From JADHMP01 sp016779985 (GTDB lineage: Bacteria > Bacteroidota > Bacteroidia > Flavobacteriales > Flavobacteriaceae): a stretch of DNA of 64,000 nucleotides. Position numbers and translations under genes: made by a program. The stretch lies in assembly GCA_016779985.1 (NCBI GenBank), contig JADHMP010000009.1, forward strand, positions 27,860 through 91,859, read 5' to 3'. Shown in pieces: positions 1 to 9,005 of this stretch (its first letter is position 1; each line of letters starts with the position of its first letter). The notes below the pieces were generated by a model that worked only from the letters and a program-made list of their open reading frames with translations, was not told where the DNA came from and ran no database searches.

Positions 1-410
1 TAGGAATTGATAAAAGAGAATGGACAGCCTTAAAAGACAAAGAAGATTCAAAAATAGATCTACTTCTCGATAAATTTAGTGATGTAGTTTGGGAGAAACT
101 TTTTGATGAAGCCTCTTATTTAGAATTCATAAGCTCGGATAAAGCCTTTTTATTGCACGCCAAAGAGAAAACAATAAAACTAATAGTTGTTGAATGCAAT
201 AGCTCTTCAATTGACATGAGAAATAAAGCGGATTGGGAATGGATATTTCGCAACTTAAAGCATCCTGACCTAAATTTTTATACCAGCGAAAAGAAATATG
301 ATGAAGAAAGAAACCTAGTCCTTTATGATCATTTTAAAAAAGGAGCAGAAATAACTAAAGGAAAGTTATTTTGCCTATGGGAACCTATTTTGAAAGATTC
401 AATAAAATAA
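1..410 (+). CDS. Hypothetical protein, 5' end outside window
   Basis: The reading frame is open from the first bases of the window to the TAA at 408-410, so this is the C-terminal part (about 135 residues) of a longer protein. A TTG at 153 is not needed as a start because coding-like sequence continues upstream of it. The piece is soluble and charged, with no signal peptide or membrane segment visible, and is rich in Lys, Asp and aromatic residues. I recognise no domain. It ends 25 bases before hisS on the same strand, so the two may be co-transcribed. Confidence 0.6.
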   Translation, partial: GIDKREWTALKDKEDSKIDLLLDKFSDVVWEKLFDEASYLEFISSDKAFLLHAKEKTIKLIVVECNSSSIDMRNKADWEWIFRNLKHPDLNFYTSEKKYDEERNLVLYDHFKKGAEITKGKLFCLWEPILKDSIK

Positions 411-435
411 AGGATATTTGTATGAATTTTAGACT

Positions 436-1806
436 ATGGCAATAACACCAGCAACCCTAAAGGGAACTCGAGATTTTAGTTCTACTGAAATTGCACGGAG
501 AACCTATCTGAAAACGACCTTACAAAAAAGTTTCGAGTGCTATGGTTTTCAGCCAATTGAAACTCCTGCAATGGAACGATTAGAAACCCTTTCTGGCAAC
601 TATGGTGAGGAGGGTGAAAGGCTCATTTTCAAAATTTTAAATTCGGGTGAAAAGGTCAAAAAAGCAGATCTTGCCTCTCTAGAAGCGGGAGAATATAAAC
701 GGTTTAGTCAATCCTTATCTGAAAAAGCATTACGCTATGACTTAACAGTTCCTCTGGCACGCTATGTTGCCCAACATTATAACGAGCTTAGTTTTCCTTT
801 TAGACGCTATCAGATCCAGCCTGTATGGCGTGCTGATCGACCACAGCATGGTAGATTTCAAGAATTTTATCAATGTGATGCAGATATTATTGGCGAACGA
901 TCACTTTGGCAGGAAGTTGAAATGGTTAGGCTATATGACACTGCATTTAAAGCTTTAGGACTAAAAGGAACTAAACTAAAAATTAATCATAGAAACATTT
1001 TAGCTTCTATTGCTGAATGCATAGATGCTAAGGATAAATTGAATGATCTAACAGTTACACTAGATAAATGGGATAAGGTTGGACAAGAAGGTGTTCAACA
1101 AGACTTGATTAAAAAAGGATTTTCAAAAAAAGCAATAGAAATCTTGTTTGATCTTTTAGAACCAAAAAAGAGCTTTCAAGAAAAAATGGACGAATTAAGG
1201 CAACTCTTTAATGTCAAAAAAGTAGATACATCTGGTCTAGAGGAGCTTACATTCGTATTGAAAGAGATTAAAACACAAGACCTATTTATTGAACTTGAAT
1301 TAGATTTAACATTGGCAAGAGGACTGCATTACTACACTGGGATGATTGTTGAAGTATTGCCGCCAAAATCTGTAAAAATGGGATCCATTGGAGGGGGTGG
1401 TCGGTATGATAACTTAACCGAAACTTTTGGATTAAAAGACATGCCAGGCATAGGGATTTCTTTTGGATTTGAACGCATCTTCCTAGTTTTAGAAACTTTA
1501 AACCTATTCCCCAAAACGATTCATCAGCCTAGCCCTGTTTTATTCATCAACTTTGGAGGGGAGGCAACTACAAAATGTTTCGATTTGGTTTCTAAACTTC
1601 GTGCTGAGGGTATCCCTGCAGAACTTTATCCCACAACAGCAAAAATTAAAAAACAAATGCTCTATGCCAATAAGAAGAAAACACAAAAAGTTGTATTGAT
1701 TGGTTCGGATGAATTGGAGCAAAATATTTTTGTTTTAAAAAATATGGAAACAGGAGAGCAGCAAAGCCACCCATTCAGTAATCTAATTGAAATTTTTAAG
1801 CATTAA
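436..1806 (+). CDS. hisS: Histidyl-tRNA synthetase
   Basis: Charges tRNA-His with histidine in the cytoplasm (class II aminoacyl-tRNA synthetase). At 456 residues it has normal family length. Visible signatures are the LTVPLARYVA stretch near residue 103, motif 2 as RADRPQHGRFQEFYQCD near 132-148, the histidine-binding LARGLHYYTG near 295, and motif 3 with GGGGRYDNL near 320. The C-terminal 90 residues look like the anticodon-binding domain. The ATG start follows a short AT-rich spacer. The gene converges on the hydroxylase gene with only 6 bases between the two stops. Confidence 0.97.
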   Translation: MAITPATLKGTRDFSSTEIARRTYLKTTLQKSFECYGFQPIETPAMERLETLSGNYGEEGERLIFKILNSGEKVKKADLASLEAGEYKRFSQSLSEKALRYDLTVPLARYVAQHYNELSFPFRRYQIQPVWRADRPQHGRFQEFYQCDADIIGERSLWQEVEMVRLYDTAFKALGLKGTKLKINHRNILASIAECIDAKDKLNDLTVTLDKWDKVGQEGVQQDLIKKGFSKKAIEILFDLLEPKKSFQEKMDELRQLFNVKKVDTSGLEELTFVLKEIKTQDLFIELELDLTLARGLHYYTGMIVEVLPPKSVKMGSIGGGGRYDNLTETFGLKDMPGIGISFGFERIFLVLETLNLFPKTIHQPSPVLFINFGGEATTKCFDLVSKLRAEGIPAELYPTTAKIKKQMLYANKKKTQKVVLIGSDELEQNIFVLKNMETGEQQSHPFSNLIEIFKH

Positions 1807-1812
1807 AACAGG

Positions 1813-2643
1813 CTACTTTTCTGCGGTAGGTTTCTTATATTTCTGAAAGGGCTGTATTAATAAAGAAGAAATTTTACTGTTCGTTTTTTCATCATAAAAA
1901 ACATCTACACCATAGACCACCTTTTCACGGTCTAAGCGCTTATAAGTTCCGAAGAGTCGATCCCAAAAAGAAAAAATATTCCCATAATTTGAATCAGTGT
2001 AAGGCAAAACATAATGATGATGTACTTTGTGCATATCTGGCGAGACAATAAAATAACTCAAGAATAGATCTACTTTTTTTGGCAATTTTAAATTCGCATG
2101 GTTGAATTGAGTAGCAATTAATGAAAGAGATTGATAAAGCATAACAATCCCGATACTTGATCCTATCACAAAAACACCAATAAGCGTAAAAACAAATCGC
2201 ACAAAACTTTCTAAAGGGTGGTGTCTATTGGCAGTGGTAGTGTCCACTTTATGATCACTATGATGTACCAAATGAATCATCCAAAGGGGTTTGACCTGAT
2301 GTTCTAACCAATGGGGAAGAAAAGCCCCGACTAAATCTAACAATAAGAGACCCAAAATGACATGTAGCCAAAACGGTATGCCTTCTATCAAGTTGAGAAG
2401 ACCAAATTTTTCATTTACTACCCAATCGGCCGTATGGAGTAAAAGAAAGGCTAATAAAAAGTTAATGACTACAGTTGTTGCAGTAAAAAAAAGATTGGGT
2501 AGGGCATGTTTCCACTTTTTATAACGAAACTGTTGTAACGGAAAATTATTTTCAAGCAACCAAAACAAAGAAAGACCTCCAACCAATATCAGACTTCTGT
2601 GGAGAGGTGGAATTGTTTCAAAATACGTAATTATAGTTTGCAT
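1813..2643 (-). CDS. Sterol desaturase / fatty acid hydroxylase family membrane protein
   Basis: A 276-residue integral membrane di-iron enzyme of the fatty acid hydroxylase superfamily. The histidine clusters that bind the iron pair are present in order: HWLEH at 111-115, HLVHH at 124-128, NRHHP at 139-143 and HKVHHH at 205-210, followed by DSNYG. Several hydrophobic segments lie before and between them (about 15-35, 50-72, 90-110, 150-175). Family members hydroxylate or desaturate lipids, sterols or carotenoids; the substrate cannot be told from sequence. It stands alone, convergent with hisS and divergent from the oxidoreductase gene at 2760. Confidence 0.85.
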   Translation of the reverse strand: MQTIITYFETIPPLHRSLILVGGLSLFWLLENNFPLQQFRYKKWKHALPNLFFTATTVVINFLLAFLLLHTADWVVNEKFGLLNLIEGIPFWLHVILGLLLLDLVGAFLPHWLEHQVKPLWMIHLVHHSDHKVDTTTANRHHPLESFVRFVFTLIGVFVIGSSIGIVMLYQSLSLIATQFNHANLKLPKKVDLFLSYFIVSPDMHKVHHHYVLPYTDSNYGNIFSFWDRLFGTYKRLDREKVVYGVDVFYDEKTNSKISSLLIQPFQKYKKPTAEK

Positions 2644-2710
2644 CGAAAATTAAACGTTTCTAAAATTAAAAATATTTGTTTTTAACTTTCAATTAAATAA
2701 GAATTTTATT

Positions 2711-2736
2711 AATTAAACGTCAATAAATGTTTAATT
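2711..2736. promoter_or_regulatory. Inverted repeat upstream of the secreted oxidoreductase gene
   Basis: AATTAAAC (2711-2718) and GTTTAATT (2729-2736) form a perfect 8-bp inverted repeat with a 10-base spacer, 24 bases before the ATG at 2760. A related AAACGTTT palindrome with a preceding ATT lies at 2649-2659 by the divergent start. It could be an operator, but the region is very AT-rich and chance is possible. Confidence 0.3.
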
Positions 2737-2759
2737 TTAAAATATAAAACAAACAAATA

Positions 2760-4067
2760 ATGAAACGAAAGGATTTTATAAAATCATCCTCATTAGCCCT
2801 AGGTGGCGCTTCACTAGCAACTCAATTTTCTTTTGCCTCCCCAACAGTGTTAGGATCAAATGAGCGGCTAAGAATTGGAGCGATTGGTATTAATGGGATG
2901 GGGTGGTCAGACACCAAATCACTATTAAAAATTGATGGAGTAGAATTAGTAGCTATTTGTGATGTAGATCAAAATGTGATTGAAAAGCGCAAAAAAGAGT
3001 TAGGTGCAAAAGGAAAGAAAGTTCGCACTTACAGTGACTATCGAGATTTATTAGATCAAAAAGATATCGATGCCGTCGTAATTGGATCTCCAGATCATTG
3101 GCACGCGCTAATGATGATCCATGCCTCAGAAGCTGGTAAACATATTTATGTTGAAAAGCCTATTGGAAATTCCATTGGAGAATGCGATGCAATGGTTGCT
3201 GCACAAGAAAAATACAACAACGTTGTGCAAGTAGGCCAGTGGCAGCGCAGTCAACAGCACTTTAGAAATGCATTAAATTTTATAGATACGGGTGTTCTAG
3301 GCCCCATCAGAACGGTGAAGGTTTGGTGCTATCAAGGGTGGATGCGTCCTGCGGCTATTGTTCCCAACAGTGCCCCTCCTGCTGGAGTTGACTATAAGGG
3401 TTGGTTAGGCCCTGCCCCTTCTAAGCCATTTAATGCAAGTCGATTTCATTTTAATTTCAGATGGTTTTGGGACTATGCAGGTGGTTTAATGACAGATTGG
3501 GGAGTTCATCTTCTTGATTATGGTTTACTTGGAATGAAAGCCTCTGTTCCCAAAACAATTGTTGGAGTGGGCGGAAAATTTGCCTATCCTAACTTAAGTC
3601 AGGAAACTCCAGACACATTGACAACTCTATATGAATTTGATGATTTTAATTTAGTATGGGATTCTGCTATGGGAATTGATAATGGATCTTATGGTCGTGA
3701 CCATGGAATTGCTTACATAGGAAATAATGCCACACTTGTTTTAAATCGTGGAGGTTGGGAAGTAATTGAAGAAAAAAGAAGTAGTAAAAAAGTGGCTAAA
3801 CCTCTTGAAACACCACTTGACAATGGTTTGGATATACATACTAAAAACTTTGTTCAGGCCATTCGAGACAACAAACCCAAAGCAGTCAACTGTAGTATTC
3901 AAGACGGAGCTCATGTAGCTACGGTAGCTCAGATGGGGAATATTTCGTATAAAACAAAAGAGAAAATATTTTGGGATGCTGCGAAACATCAATTTACCGA
4001 TCAAAAAATTAATGATAAGTATTTGATGAATGAGTACCACAATGGCTACAAACTTCCTACTCTTTAG
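2760..4067 (+). CDS. Secreted Gfo/Idh/MocA family oxidoreductase
   Basis: A 435-residue NAD(P)-dependent sugar oxidoreductase of the Gfo/Idh/MocA family. The N-terminus (MKRKDFIKSSSLALGGASLA) resembles the Tat-like leaders common on Bacteroidetes members, which suggests export to the periplasm with cofactor bound. A Rossmann fold follows, with IGAIGINGMG at 39-48, PDHWH at 111-115 and the family EKP motif at 132-134; the C-terminal half is the substrate domain. The DUF1080 gene follows 2 bases after its stop, a pairing often seen in polysaccharide-degrading Bacteroidetes. The substrate is unknown, probably a glycoside or keto-sugar. Confidence 0.88.
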   Translation: MKRKDFIKSSSLALGGASLATQFSFASPTVLGSNERLRIGAIGINGMGWSDTKSLLKIDGVELVAICDVDQNVIEKRKKELGAKGKKVRTYSDYRDLLDQKDIDAVVIGSPDHWHALMMIHASEAGKHIYVEKPIGNSIGECDAMVAAQEKYNNVVQVGQWQRSQQHFRNALNFIDTGVLGPIRTVKVWCYQGWMRPAAIVPNSAPPAGVDYKGWLGPAPSKPFNASRFHFNFRWFWDYAGGLMTDWGVHLLDYGLLGMKASVPKTIVGVGGKFAYPNLSQETPDTLTTLYEFDDFNLVWDSAMGIDNGSYGRDHGIAYIGNNATLVLNRGGWEVIEEKRSSKKVAKPLETPLDNGLDIHTKNFVQAIRDNKPKAVNCSIQDGAHVATVAQMGNISYKTKEKIFWDAAKHQFTDQKINDKYLMNEYHNGYKLPTL

Positions 4068-4069
4068 TT

Positions 4070-4837
4070 ATGAAAGCATTTAATTTAGTTATAATTTTTT
4101 GTTTGGCTTTCCAAATAGGAACAACACAAAAAAGACCAAAACCTGAAGAAACTGAAGTTTGGGATCCAGAACCACGGGTGGTTAGTCCTGGTTATAATTT
4201 TGGACCTCCTAGTGATGCGATCGTTTTATTTGATGGCACTGATTTATCAAAATGGAAATCTGAAAGAGGGGGTGGGTCTGTCAAATGGAAGATCAATCCA
4301 GACGGTAGTATGACCATAAAACCTGGAACTGGAGATATAATCACCAAAGAAGAGCATGGATCCATTCAATTGCATATTGAATGGAAATCACCTATAAAAA
4401 TTGTTGGTGAGGGGCAAGGTAGGGGCAATAGTGGAATTATGTTTCAGCGCCGCTACGAGGTTCAAGTTTTAGACAGCTACAACAATAGAACTTATTCAAA
4501 CGGACAAGCCTCCTCTATATATAAACAACATGTTCCCTTGGTGAATGCAATGCGCCCAACAGGAGAATGGCAAGTGTATGACATTGTTTTTATAGAACCG
4601 AAGTTCGATGCTAGTGGTGAGATGACAGAATCTGGTAGTTTTACTGTATTTCACAATGGAATTGTGGTGCAAAACAATGTCGAAATTATGGGAACAACTG
4701 AATATATTGGCTCCCCTAAAAGAGGTCGGGATGAAATGCCAGGATATGGCAACACATCTGCTACAGGGCGTAATTTATTGCTTCAAGATCATAGTAATTA
4801 TGTGAGTTATCGCAATATTTGGATGCGCAAACTATAA
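4070..4837 (+). CDS. Secreted DUF1080 (3-keto-disaccharide hydrolase type) protein
   Basis: A 255-residue protein with an N-terminal signal peptide (hydrophobic core about residues 4-18) and one DUF1080 jelly-roll domain. Characteristic stretches are LFDGTDLSKWKSE near residue 50 and RGNSGIMFQRRYEVQVLDS near 120. Some family members cleave 3-keto-glucosides or disaccharides. The adjacent upstream gene encodes a secreted oxidoreductase that could supply the 3-keto form, so the pair may act together in the periplasm; that link is inference. The gene ends about 20 bases before a strong hairpin. Confidence 0.85.
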   Translation: MKAFNLVIIFCLAFQIGTTQKRPKPEETEVWDPEPRVVSPGYNFGPPSDAIVLFDGTDLSKWKSERGGGSVKWKINPDGSMTIKPGTGDIITKEEHGSIQLHIEWKSPIKIVGEGQGRGNSGIMFQRRYEVQVLDSYNNRTYSNGQASSIYKQHVPLVNAMRPTGEWQVYDIVFIEPKFDASGEMTESGSFTVFHNGIVVQNNVEIMGTTEYIGSPKRGRDEMPGYGNTSATGRNLLLQDHSNYVSYRNIWMRKL

Positions 4838-4856
4838 TATAGAAATTAACAAATGA

Positions 4857-4885
4857 AAAAGGGCAAAGTTCTACTTTGCCCTTTT
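4857..4885. terminator. Bidirectional intrinsic terminator
   Basis: A perfect 13-bp stem (AAAAGGGCAAAGT at 4857-4869 and its complement at 4873-4885) with a 3-base loop. It sits between the convergent ends of the DUF1080 gene and the mutarotase gene, with T-runs on both sides, so it can terminate both transcripts. Confidence 0.9.
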
Positions 4886-4886
4886 C

Positions 4887-5228
4887 TTATTCCTTTTTTT
4901 GATAATTAAAAATTTCTTCCATTATACGCCATTTTTCTCCAGCTTTGCTATTGGGCAAGGCCTGTTGAAATTCCCACATCAACGATTCCCATTCTTGTAC
5001 CTTAGCATTGTTTTGATCTAATGTTTCTTTGTTTTCAAAACTAAAATCATCTTCTGCTTCAATGATCATAAATAATCTATTTTCCACAGAGTAAATTTTC
5101 ATACTAGTAATGCCGCAGACTCCTATACTCCTTAAAATTTCTGGCCATACCTTTTGATGATACTTTTTATAAGCATCTATTTTTTCGGGCTCATTTTTCA
5201 AGTCTAAAGCCAAATAAAACTCTTTCAT
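4887..5228 (-). CDS. L-rhamnose mutarotase-like (DUF718) protein
   Basis: A 113-residue cytoplasmic protein resembling the RhaM/DUF718 dimeric alpha-beta barrel family, which interconverts sugar anomers. Typical features are the early YHQKVWPEIL stretch (about 23-32), the NRLFMIIEAEDDF strand and the tryptophan-rich EWESLMWEF near 80-88. It is the last gene of the minus-strand sugar operon, and its ATG overlaps the stop of the fucP-like gene (ATGA). Mutarotases feed the correct anomer to the sugar dehydrogenase. RhaM homology favours L-rhamnose; the permease favours L-fucose. Confidence 0.78.
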   Translation of the reverse strand: MKEFYLALDLKNEPEKIDAYKKYHQKVWPEILRSIGVCGITSMKIYSVENRLFMIIEAEDDFSFENKETLDQNNAKVQEWESLMWEFQQALPNSKAGEKWRIMEEIFNYQKKE

Positions 5229-6526
5229 TGTTTAATTAATTGTTGGGCATAAAACCAGATGTAAACAAAACAGAGTAAAGGTAAAATAAAGGACCAATTT
5301 ACTTCCGGAATTCCTAGCCAGAAAATGTCTGTAACACCATTGCCCCCAATGTCTATCAAATCACCTTGAAGCTTTGGCATTAAAGCCCCTCCAACGATAG
5401 CCATGACTAACCCTGCAGCACCTACCATAGTGTCGTCTGAGCTTAAATCTTTAAGAGTCTCGCCATAGATTGTTGGAAACATAATGGACATAAAAAAAGA
5501 GGTAATAACAAGAGCATAAAGTCCTGCTGAACTTGTAAAAAAAATGGTACCCAAACAGCTGAGAATGCCAAATATGGCAAATGCTCTTAGCATATTACTC
5601 GCTCTAAAATCTTTTAATAAATAGGTGCCTATTGCGCGGCCTATTAAAAAAAGAATGAAAGCGATAAACTGATAATTGGCTGCTTGATCCGCACCAATCC
5701 CTTTTGCTTCAGCATATTGATATATATATGTCCAACACATGATTTGAGCTCCGACATAAAAGACTTGCGCCAATACCCCCATTCGATAAAACTTTTTGCG
5801 TAGCAAATTGACTAGTGTAACTCCTAATGGGGGGAGAGTCTCCTTATTCTTGCTCATTGGCATTTTTAATAGTCCAATGATTACTAAATAGACTAAAACT
5901 ACAAGCCCCAAAACAACGTAAGGATCTCGTATGACAAGAAGATCTGCTGAACGAATCGCTATTTTCTGTATTTCATCTAGAGTGTCAAAGGCAGCAATGT
6001 CGTCTGATTGTAATTTTTTTAAGACAAATTGTTGAGCAACCAAAAGCCCAAGTAGGGAACCAACGGGATTGAACGCTTGGGCAAAATTTAAACGTCTTGT
6101 TCCTGTTGCAGGATCACCCATAGCAATAATATAGGGGTTTGCCGTGGTTTCAAGAAAGGCGAGGCCAAAGGTTAGTACATAAAGCCCCAAGCAAAAAAAC
6201 CAAAATTGCTCAGTCATGGCAGCAGGATAGAACAACAGAGCTCCAATTCCATAAAGCGCTAATCCAACAATAATTCCGTGTTTGTAGGTGTATTTTCTTA
6301 CGAAAATAGCTGCGGGAAGCGCCATACAAAAATAACCACCATAGAAAGCCATTTGAACCCACGCTGCCTGACTGTTGCTTAGCTCTAAAACTTTTTTAAA
6401 AGCCTGAACCATAGGGTCTGTTACTGCATTAGCAAAACCCCATAGGGCAAAAAGCGCACTCACCAGTAGAAAGGGGAGAAGCATCTGTTTTGTTAATGTT
6501 GGTACTTTGTTTTGTCTTGTTTGCAT
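5225..6526 (-). CDS. fucP: FucP-type sugar:proton symporter (MFS)
   Basis: A 433-residue inner-membrane transporter with about 12 hydrophobic segments. It shows the FucP subfamily pattern, including LFALWGFANAVTDPMVQAF near residues 20-40 and FLETTANPYI near 125-135, where FucP has its conserved Asn/Glu residues. The family imports L-fucose or related sugars with protons. Stop and start overlap the mutarotase gene, and the dehydrogenase gene lies 15 bases upstream in the transcript. The operon context fits import of a 6-deoxyhexose. The exact sugar is inferred. Confidence 0.87.
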   Translation of the reverse strand: MQTRQNKVPTLTKQMLLPFLLVSALFALWGFANAVTDPMVQAFKKVLELSNSQAAWVQMAFYGGYFCMALPAAIFVRKYTYKHGIIVGLALYGIGALLFYPAAMTEQFWFFCLGLYVLTFGLAFLETTANPYIIAMGDPATGTRRLNFAQAFNPVGSLLGLLVAQQFVLKKLQSDDIAAFDTLDEIQKIAIRSADLLVIRDPYVVLGLVVLVYLVIIGLLKMPMSKNKETLPPLGVTLVNLLRKKFYRMGVLAQVFYVGAQIMCWTYIYQYAEAKGIGADQAANYQFIAFILFLIGRAIGTYLLKDFRASNMLRAFAIFGILSCLGTIFFTSSAGLYALVITSFFMSIMFPTIYGETLKDLSSDDTMVGAAGLVMAIVGGALMPKLQGDLIDIGGNGVTDIFWLGIPEVNWSFILPLLCFVYIWFYAQQLIKQ

Positions 6527-6541
6527 GTTGATTTTTAGATT

Positions 6542-7321
6542 TTACAGTGCTCGATCTAAATGGGTATAGCCTCCATCAACATAAAGCAATTGACCCGTAG
6601 TATGACTTGACCGGTTGGATAGGAGAAAAGCGACCATGTTTGCTATTTCCATGGGGTCAGTCATTCTATTTTCTAAGGGTATTTTTTCTGTAATTTGTTT
6701 TAAAGTCTCTTCGGGATTGGTAAGGGTATTGATCCATTTTTCATAAAGTGGTGTGAAGGACTCTGCCACAATAACTGCATTGACTCGAATGCGGTAGGGC
6801 AATAATTCTAAAGCCCATTCGCGAGTAAGTGCATTTCTACCTCCGTTGGCTGCCGCATAACCAGAGGTGTTTCCTTGTCCTGTTGTTGCCACTTTGGAAC
6901 CAATATTTACAATTGCTCCTTTTGACTTTTTCAGGTAGGGTAGGGCTTGTTGTGCAAGTAAATAATAGTGTACAACATTACGATGAAGAGATGCTACAAA
7001 GGCTTCATAGTTCCCCTTTTCTAAACCTACCGTATCATTAACTCCCGCATTATTGACCAAGCCTTCTAAGCGTCCAAACTGTTTGATAACTTCTTCAACT
7101 GCTGCTGTGCAGGCGTCAGGTTGAGTCAATTCTGCTTGAAAGATGCCCAGTGGCCAGTTTTTTTTATTGAATGATTGTTGCATTTCATTTAAACTGGCAA
7201 GGTTTCGACTAACTACAAATGGAATGGCTCCCTCTTGTGCAAGGCATTCACTTATGGCACGACCAATGCCTTTTGAGCCTCCACTAACTAATATTACTTT
7301 ATTTTGGAGTTCTAAATTCAT
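6542..7321 (-). CDS. SDR dehydrogenase, probable L-fucose (or L-rhamnose) 1-dehydrogenase
   Basis: A 259-residue short-chain dehydrogenase. The cofactor motif GGSKGIG is at 14-20, NNAG at 90-93 and the catalytic-type Ser at 142. The active-site tyrosine Tyr155 is followed by Asn159 (YAAAN) where most SDRs have Lys (YxxxK), which is unusual. By position between the permease and the lactonase, the likely role is oxidation of the free sugar to the 1,5-lactone. The start overlaps the lactonase stop by 4 bases. I am sure of the family, less of the substrate. Confidence 0.82.
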   Translation of the reverse strand: MNLELQNKVILVSGGSKGIGRAISECLAQEGAIPFVVSRNLASLNEMQQSFNKKNWPLGIFQAELTQPDACTAAVEEVIKQFGRLEGLVNNAGVNDTVGLEKGNYEAFVASLHRNVVHYYLLAQQALPYLKKSKGAIVNIGSKVATTGQGNTSGYAAANGGRNALTREWALELLPYRIRVNAVIVAESFTPLYEKWINTLTNPEETLKQITEKIPLENRMTDPMEIANMVAFLLSNRSSHTTGQLLYVDGGYTHLDRAL

Positions 7322-8154
7322 TGTTCATCAATTTGATATATCGCTTGTGCATTCTTATAAAAAACAGCTTCTTTTTCATCTTGACTAAAGGGCTCGAAAT
7401 AGGTTGCAACAATTTGGAGAATTTCTTCATAACTACCACCTAATAAACAAACTGGCCAGTCTGAACCAAATAGAAGTCTGTTAGTCCCAAAGGTGTTAGT
7501 AATTACATCTAAATAGGGAACCAAATCTGTAAATTTCCAATTATCCCAATTTGCTTCTGTGACCATTCCAGAAACTTTACAACTTAGATTATCAAAAGCA
7601 GCTAGTTGAGTTATGTGTTCTTGCCAAAGATCAATTTTTTTGTTTTTAATGTAAGGTTTAGCAAGATGATCTAAAATAAAATGCTGGTTTGGGAATGCTT
7701 TAACAAAACGTATAGCTTCTTCAAGCTGATGGGGATAAATCAATACATCATAACTGTAGTGGTAAGACGCCAATTTTTTAATTCCAGCTCTAAAATCACT
7801 TCGGTCGAGAAAACCATTTGGTTCATCTTGCACAATATGACGATAGCCTTTTAGGCTGTTTTTATCAGAAAATTGCTCAAGTGTTTTTTCAATATTTGAA
7901 TCACAAAAATCCACCCAACCCACAACGCCCCAAACAAAATCATGCTCTTCAGCGATAGACAATAAGAATGAAGTCTCTTCAATTGTGGTGTCTGCTTGCA
8001 CAGCAATACAACCATCTATTTTATTTTTTTTATAAACAGGAAAAAGGTCTTTGGGCTCAAAATCTTGTTGCAAAATGCTCATCGACTCATCAATCCACGT
8101 ATGTTTTTTGGGATTGTAATGCCAAAAATGTTGATGGCTGTCTATGATTTTCAT
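7318..8154 (-). CDS. Amidohydrolase-family sugar lactonase (L-fuconolactonase type)
   Basis: A 278-residue TIM-barrel amidohydrolase of the COG3618 type, whose characterised members open L-fucono-1,5-lactone and similar lactones. Visible metal-site motifs are DSHQHFW at residues 5-11, the LDHLAKP stretch near 162-168 and GSDWPVCL near 238-245. It would hydrolyse the lactone made by the SDR encoded next to it, in the cytoplasm. It overlaps both neighbours by 4 bases (ATGA), so the three proteins are translationally coupled. Confidence 0.85.
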   Translation of the reverse strand: MKIIDSHQHFWHYNPKKHTWIDESMSILQQDFEPKDLFPVYKKNKIDGCIAVQADTTIEETSFLLSIAEEHDFVWGVVGWVDFCDSNIEKTLEQFSDKNSLKGYRHIVQDEPNGFLDRSDFRAGIKKLASYHYSYDVLIYPHQLEEAIRFVKAFPNQHFILDHLAKPYIKNKKIDLWQEHITQLAAFDNLSCKVSGMVTEANWDNWKFTDLVPYLDVITNTFGTNRLLFGSDWPVCLLGGSYEEILQIVATYFEPFSQDEKEAVFYKNAQAIYQIDEQ

Positions 8155-9005
8155 TTTGAAAAAGCAATAACTTTTTGTTTTGAAGTGCCTAAATTTTCAA
8201 TGCCAAGCTCCATTTCATCTCCAGGTTTTAAATAGTGTGGAGGATCGAATCCTAATCCTACTCCTGAAGGAGTTCCTGTAGAGATAATATCTCCAGGCAG
8301 CAAAGTCATGAATTGGCTTATATAACTTACTACAGTTGGAATATTAAAAACAAAATCAGAGGTGTTACTATTTTGGAGGAGTTCACCATTAACTTTAAGC
8401 CAAAGGTTTAGGTTATGTGGGTCTACTATTTCGTCTTTGGTAGCCATAAAAGGACCCAGGGGAGCAAAAGTATCACAACTTTTACCTTTGACCCATTGAC
8501 CAGAACGCTCTAGTTGAAAACCTCTTTCACTAATATCATTGTGTAAGGCATACCCTCCAATATAATTCATGGCATTTTGAACAGAAACATAAGAAGCTTT
8601 TTTTTCTATCACTACAGCTAGCTCAACTTCCCAGTCGGTTTTATCACCATTTTTTGGAAGCATCACATTGTCATTTGGACCACAAAGAGCAGAGGTAGCT
8701 TTAAAAAATAAAACCGGTTCTTCTGGGACTTGCATACCGCTTTCAATTGCATGTTTCCTGTAGTTCAGGCCAACACAAATAATTTTTGATGGATCTTTGA
8801 GAGGTGGACCCAATCGAGTGGATGGATCAACGATAGGACAATCAGACTGGTTTTGGACAAACCAATCATTCAATATTTTCAATCCATTATTCTCCAAAAA
8901 AGAACGGGTATAATCAGATCCAAATGCTGATACATCAAACTGTTTGTCATCTACTATAATTCCTGGTTTTTCTTCTCCAGGATTACCAAATCGTATTAAT
9001 TTCAT
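8151..9005 (-). CDS. Fumarylacetoacetate hydrolase family, probable 2,4-diketo-3-deoxy-sugar acid hydrolase
   Basis: A 284-residue FAH-fold enzyme. The core has GLNYRKHAIE near 79-88, the metal-binding DWEVELAVVI near 124-133, GYALHNDISER near 150-160 and the C-terminal STGTPSGVGLG. In the oxidative L-fucose and L-rhamnose pathways an enzyme of this family hydrolyses 2,4-diketo-3-deoxy-fuconate or -rhamnonate to pyruvate and L-lactate. The flanking lactonase and SDR support that role. The pathway assignment is from gene context and family knowledge. Confidence 0.83.
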   Translation of the reverse strand: MKLIRFGNPGEEKPGIIVDDKQFDVSAFGSDYTRSFLENNGLKILNDWFVQNQSDCPIVDPSTRLGPPLKDPSKIICVGLNYRKHAIESGMQVPEEPVLFFKATSALCGPNDNVMLPKNGDKTDWEVELAVVIEKKASYVSVQNAMNYIGGYALHNDISERGFQLERSGQWVKGKSCDTFAPLGPFMATKDEIVDPHNLNLWLKVNGELLQNSNTSDFVFNIPTVVSYISQFMTLLPGDIISTGTPSGVGLGFDPPHYLKPGDEMELGIENLGTSKQKVIAFSK

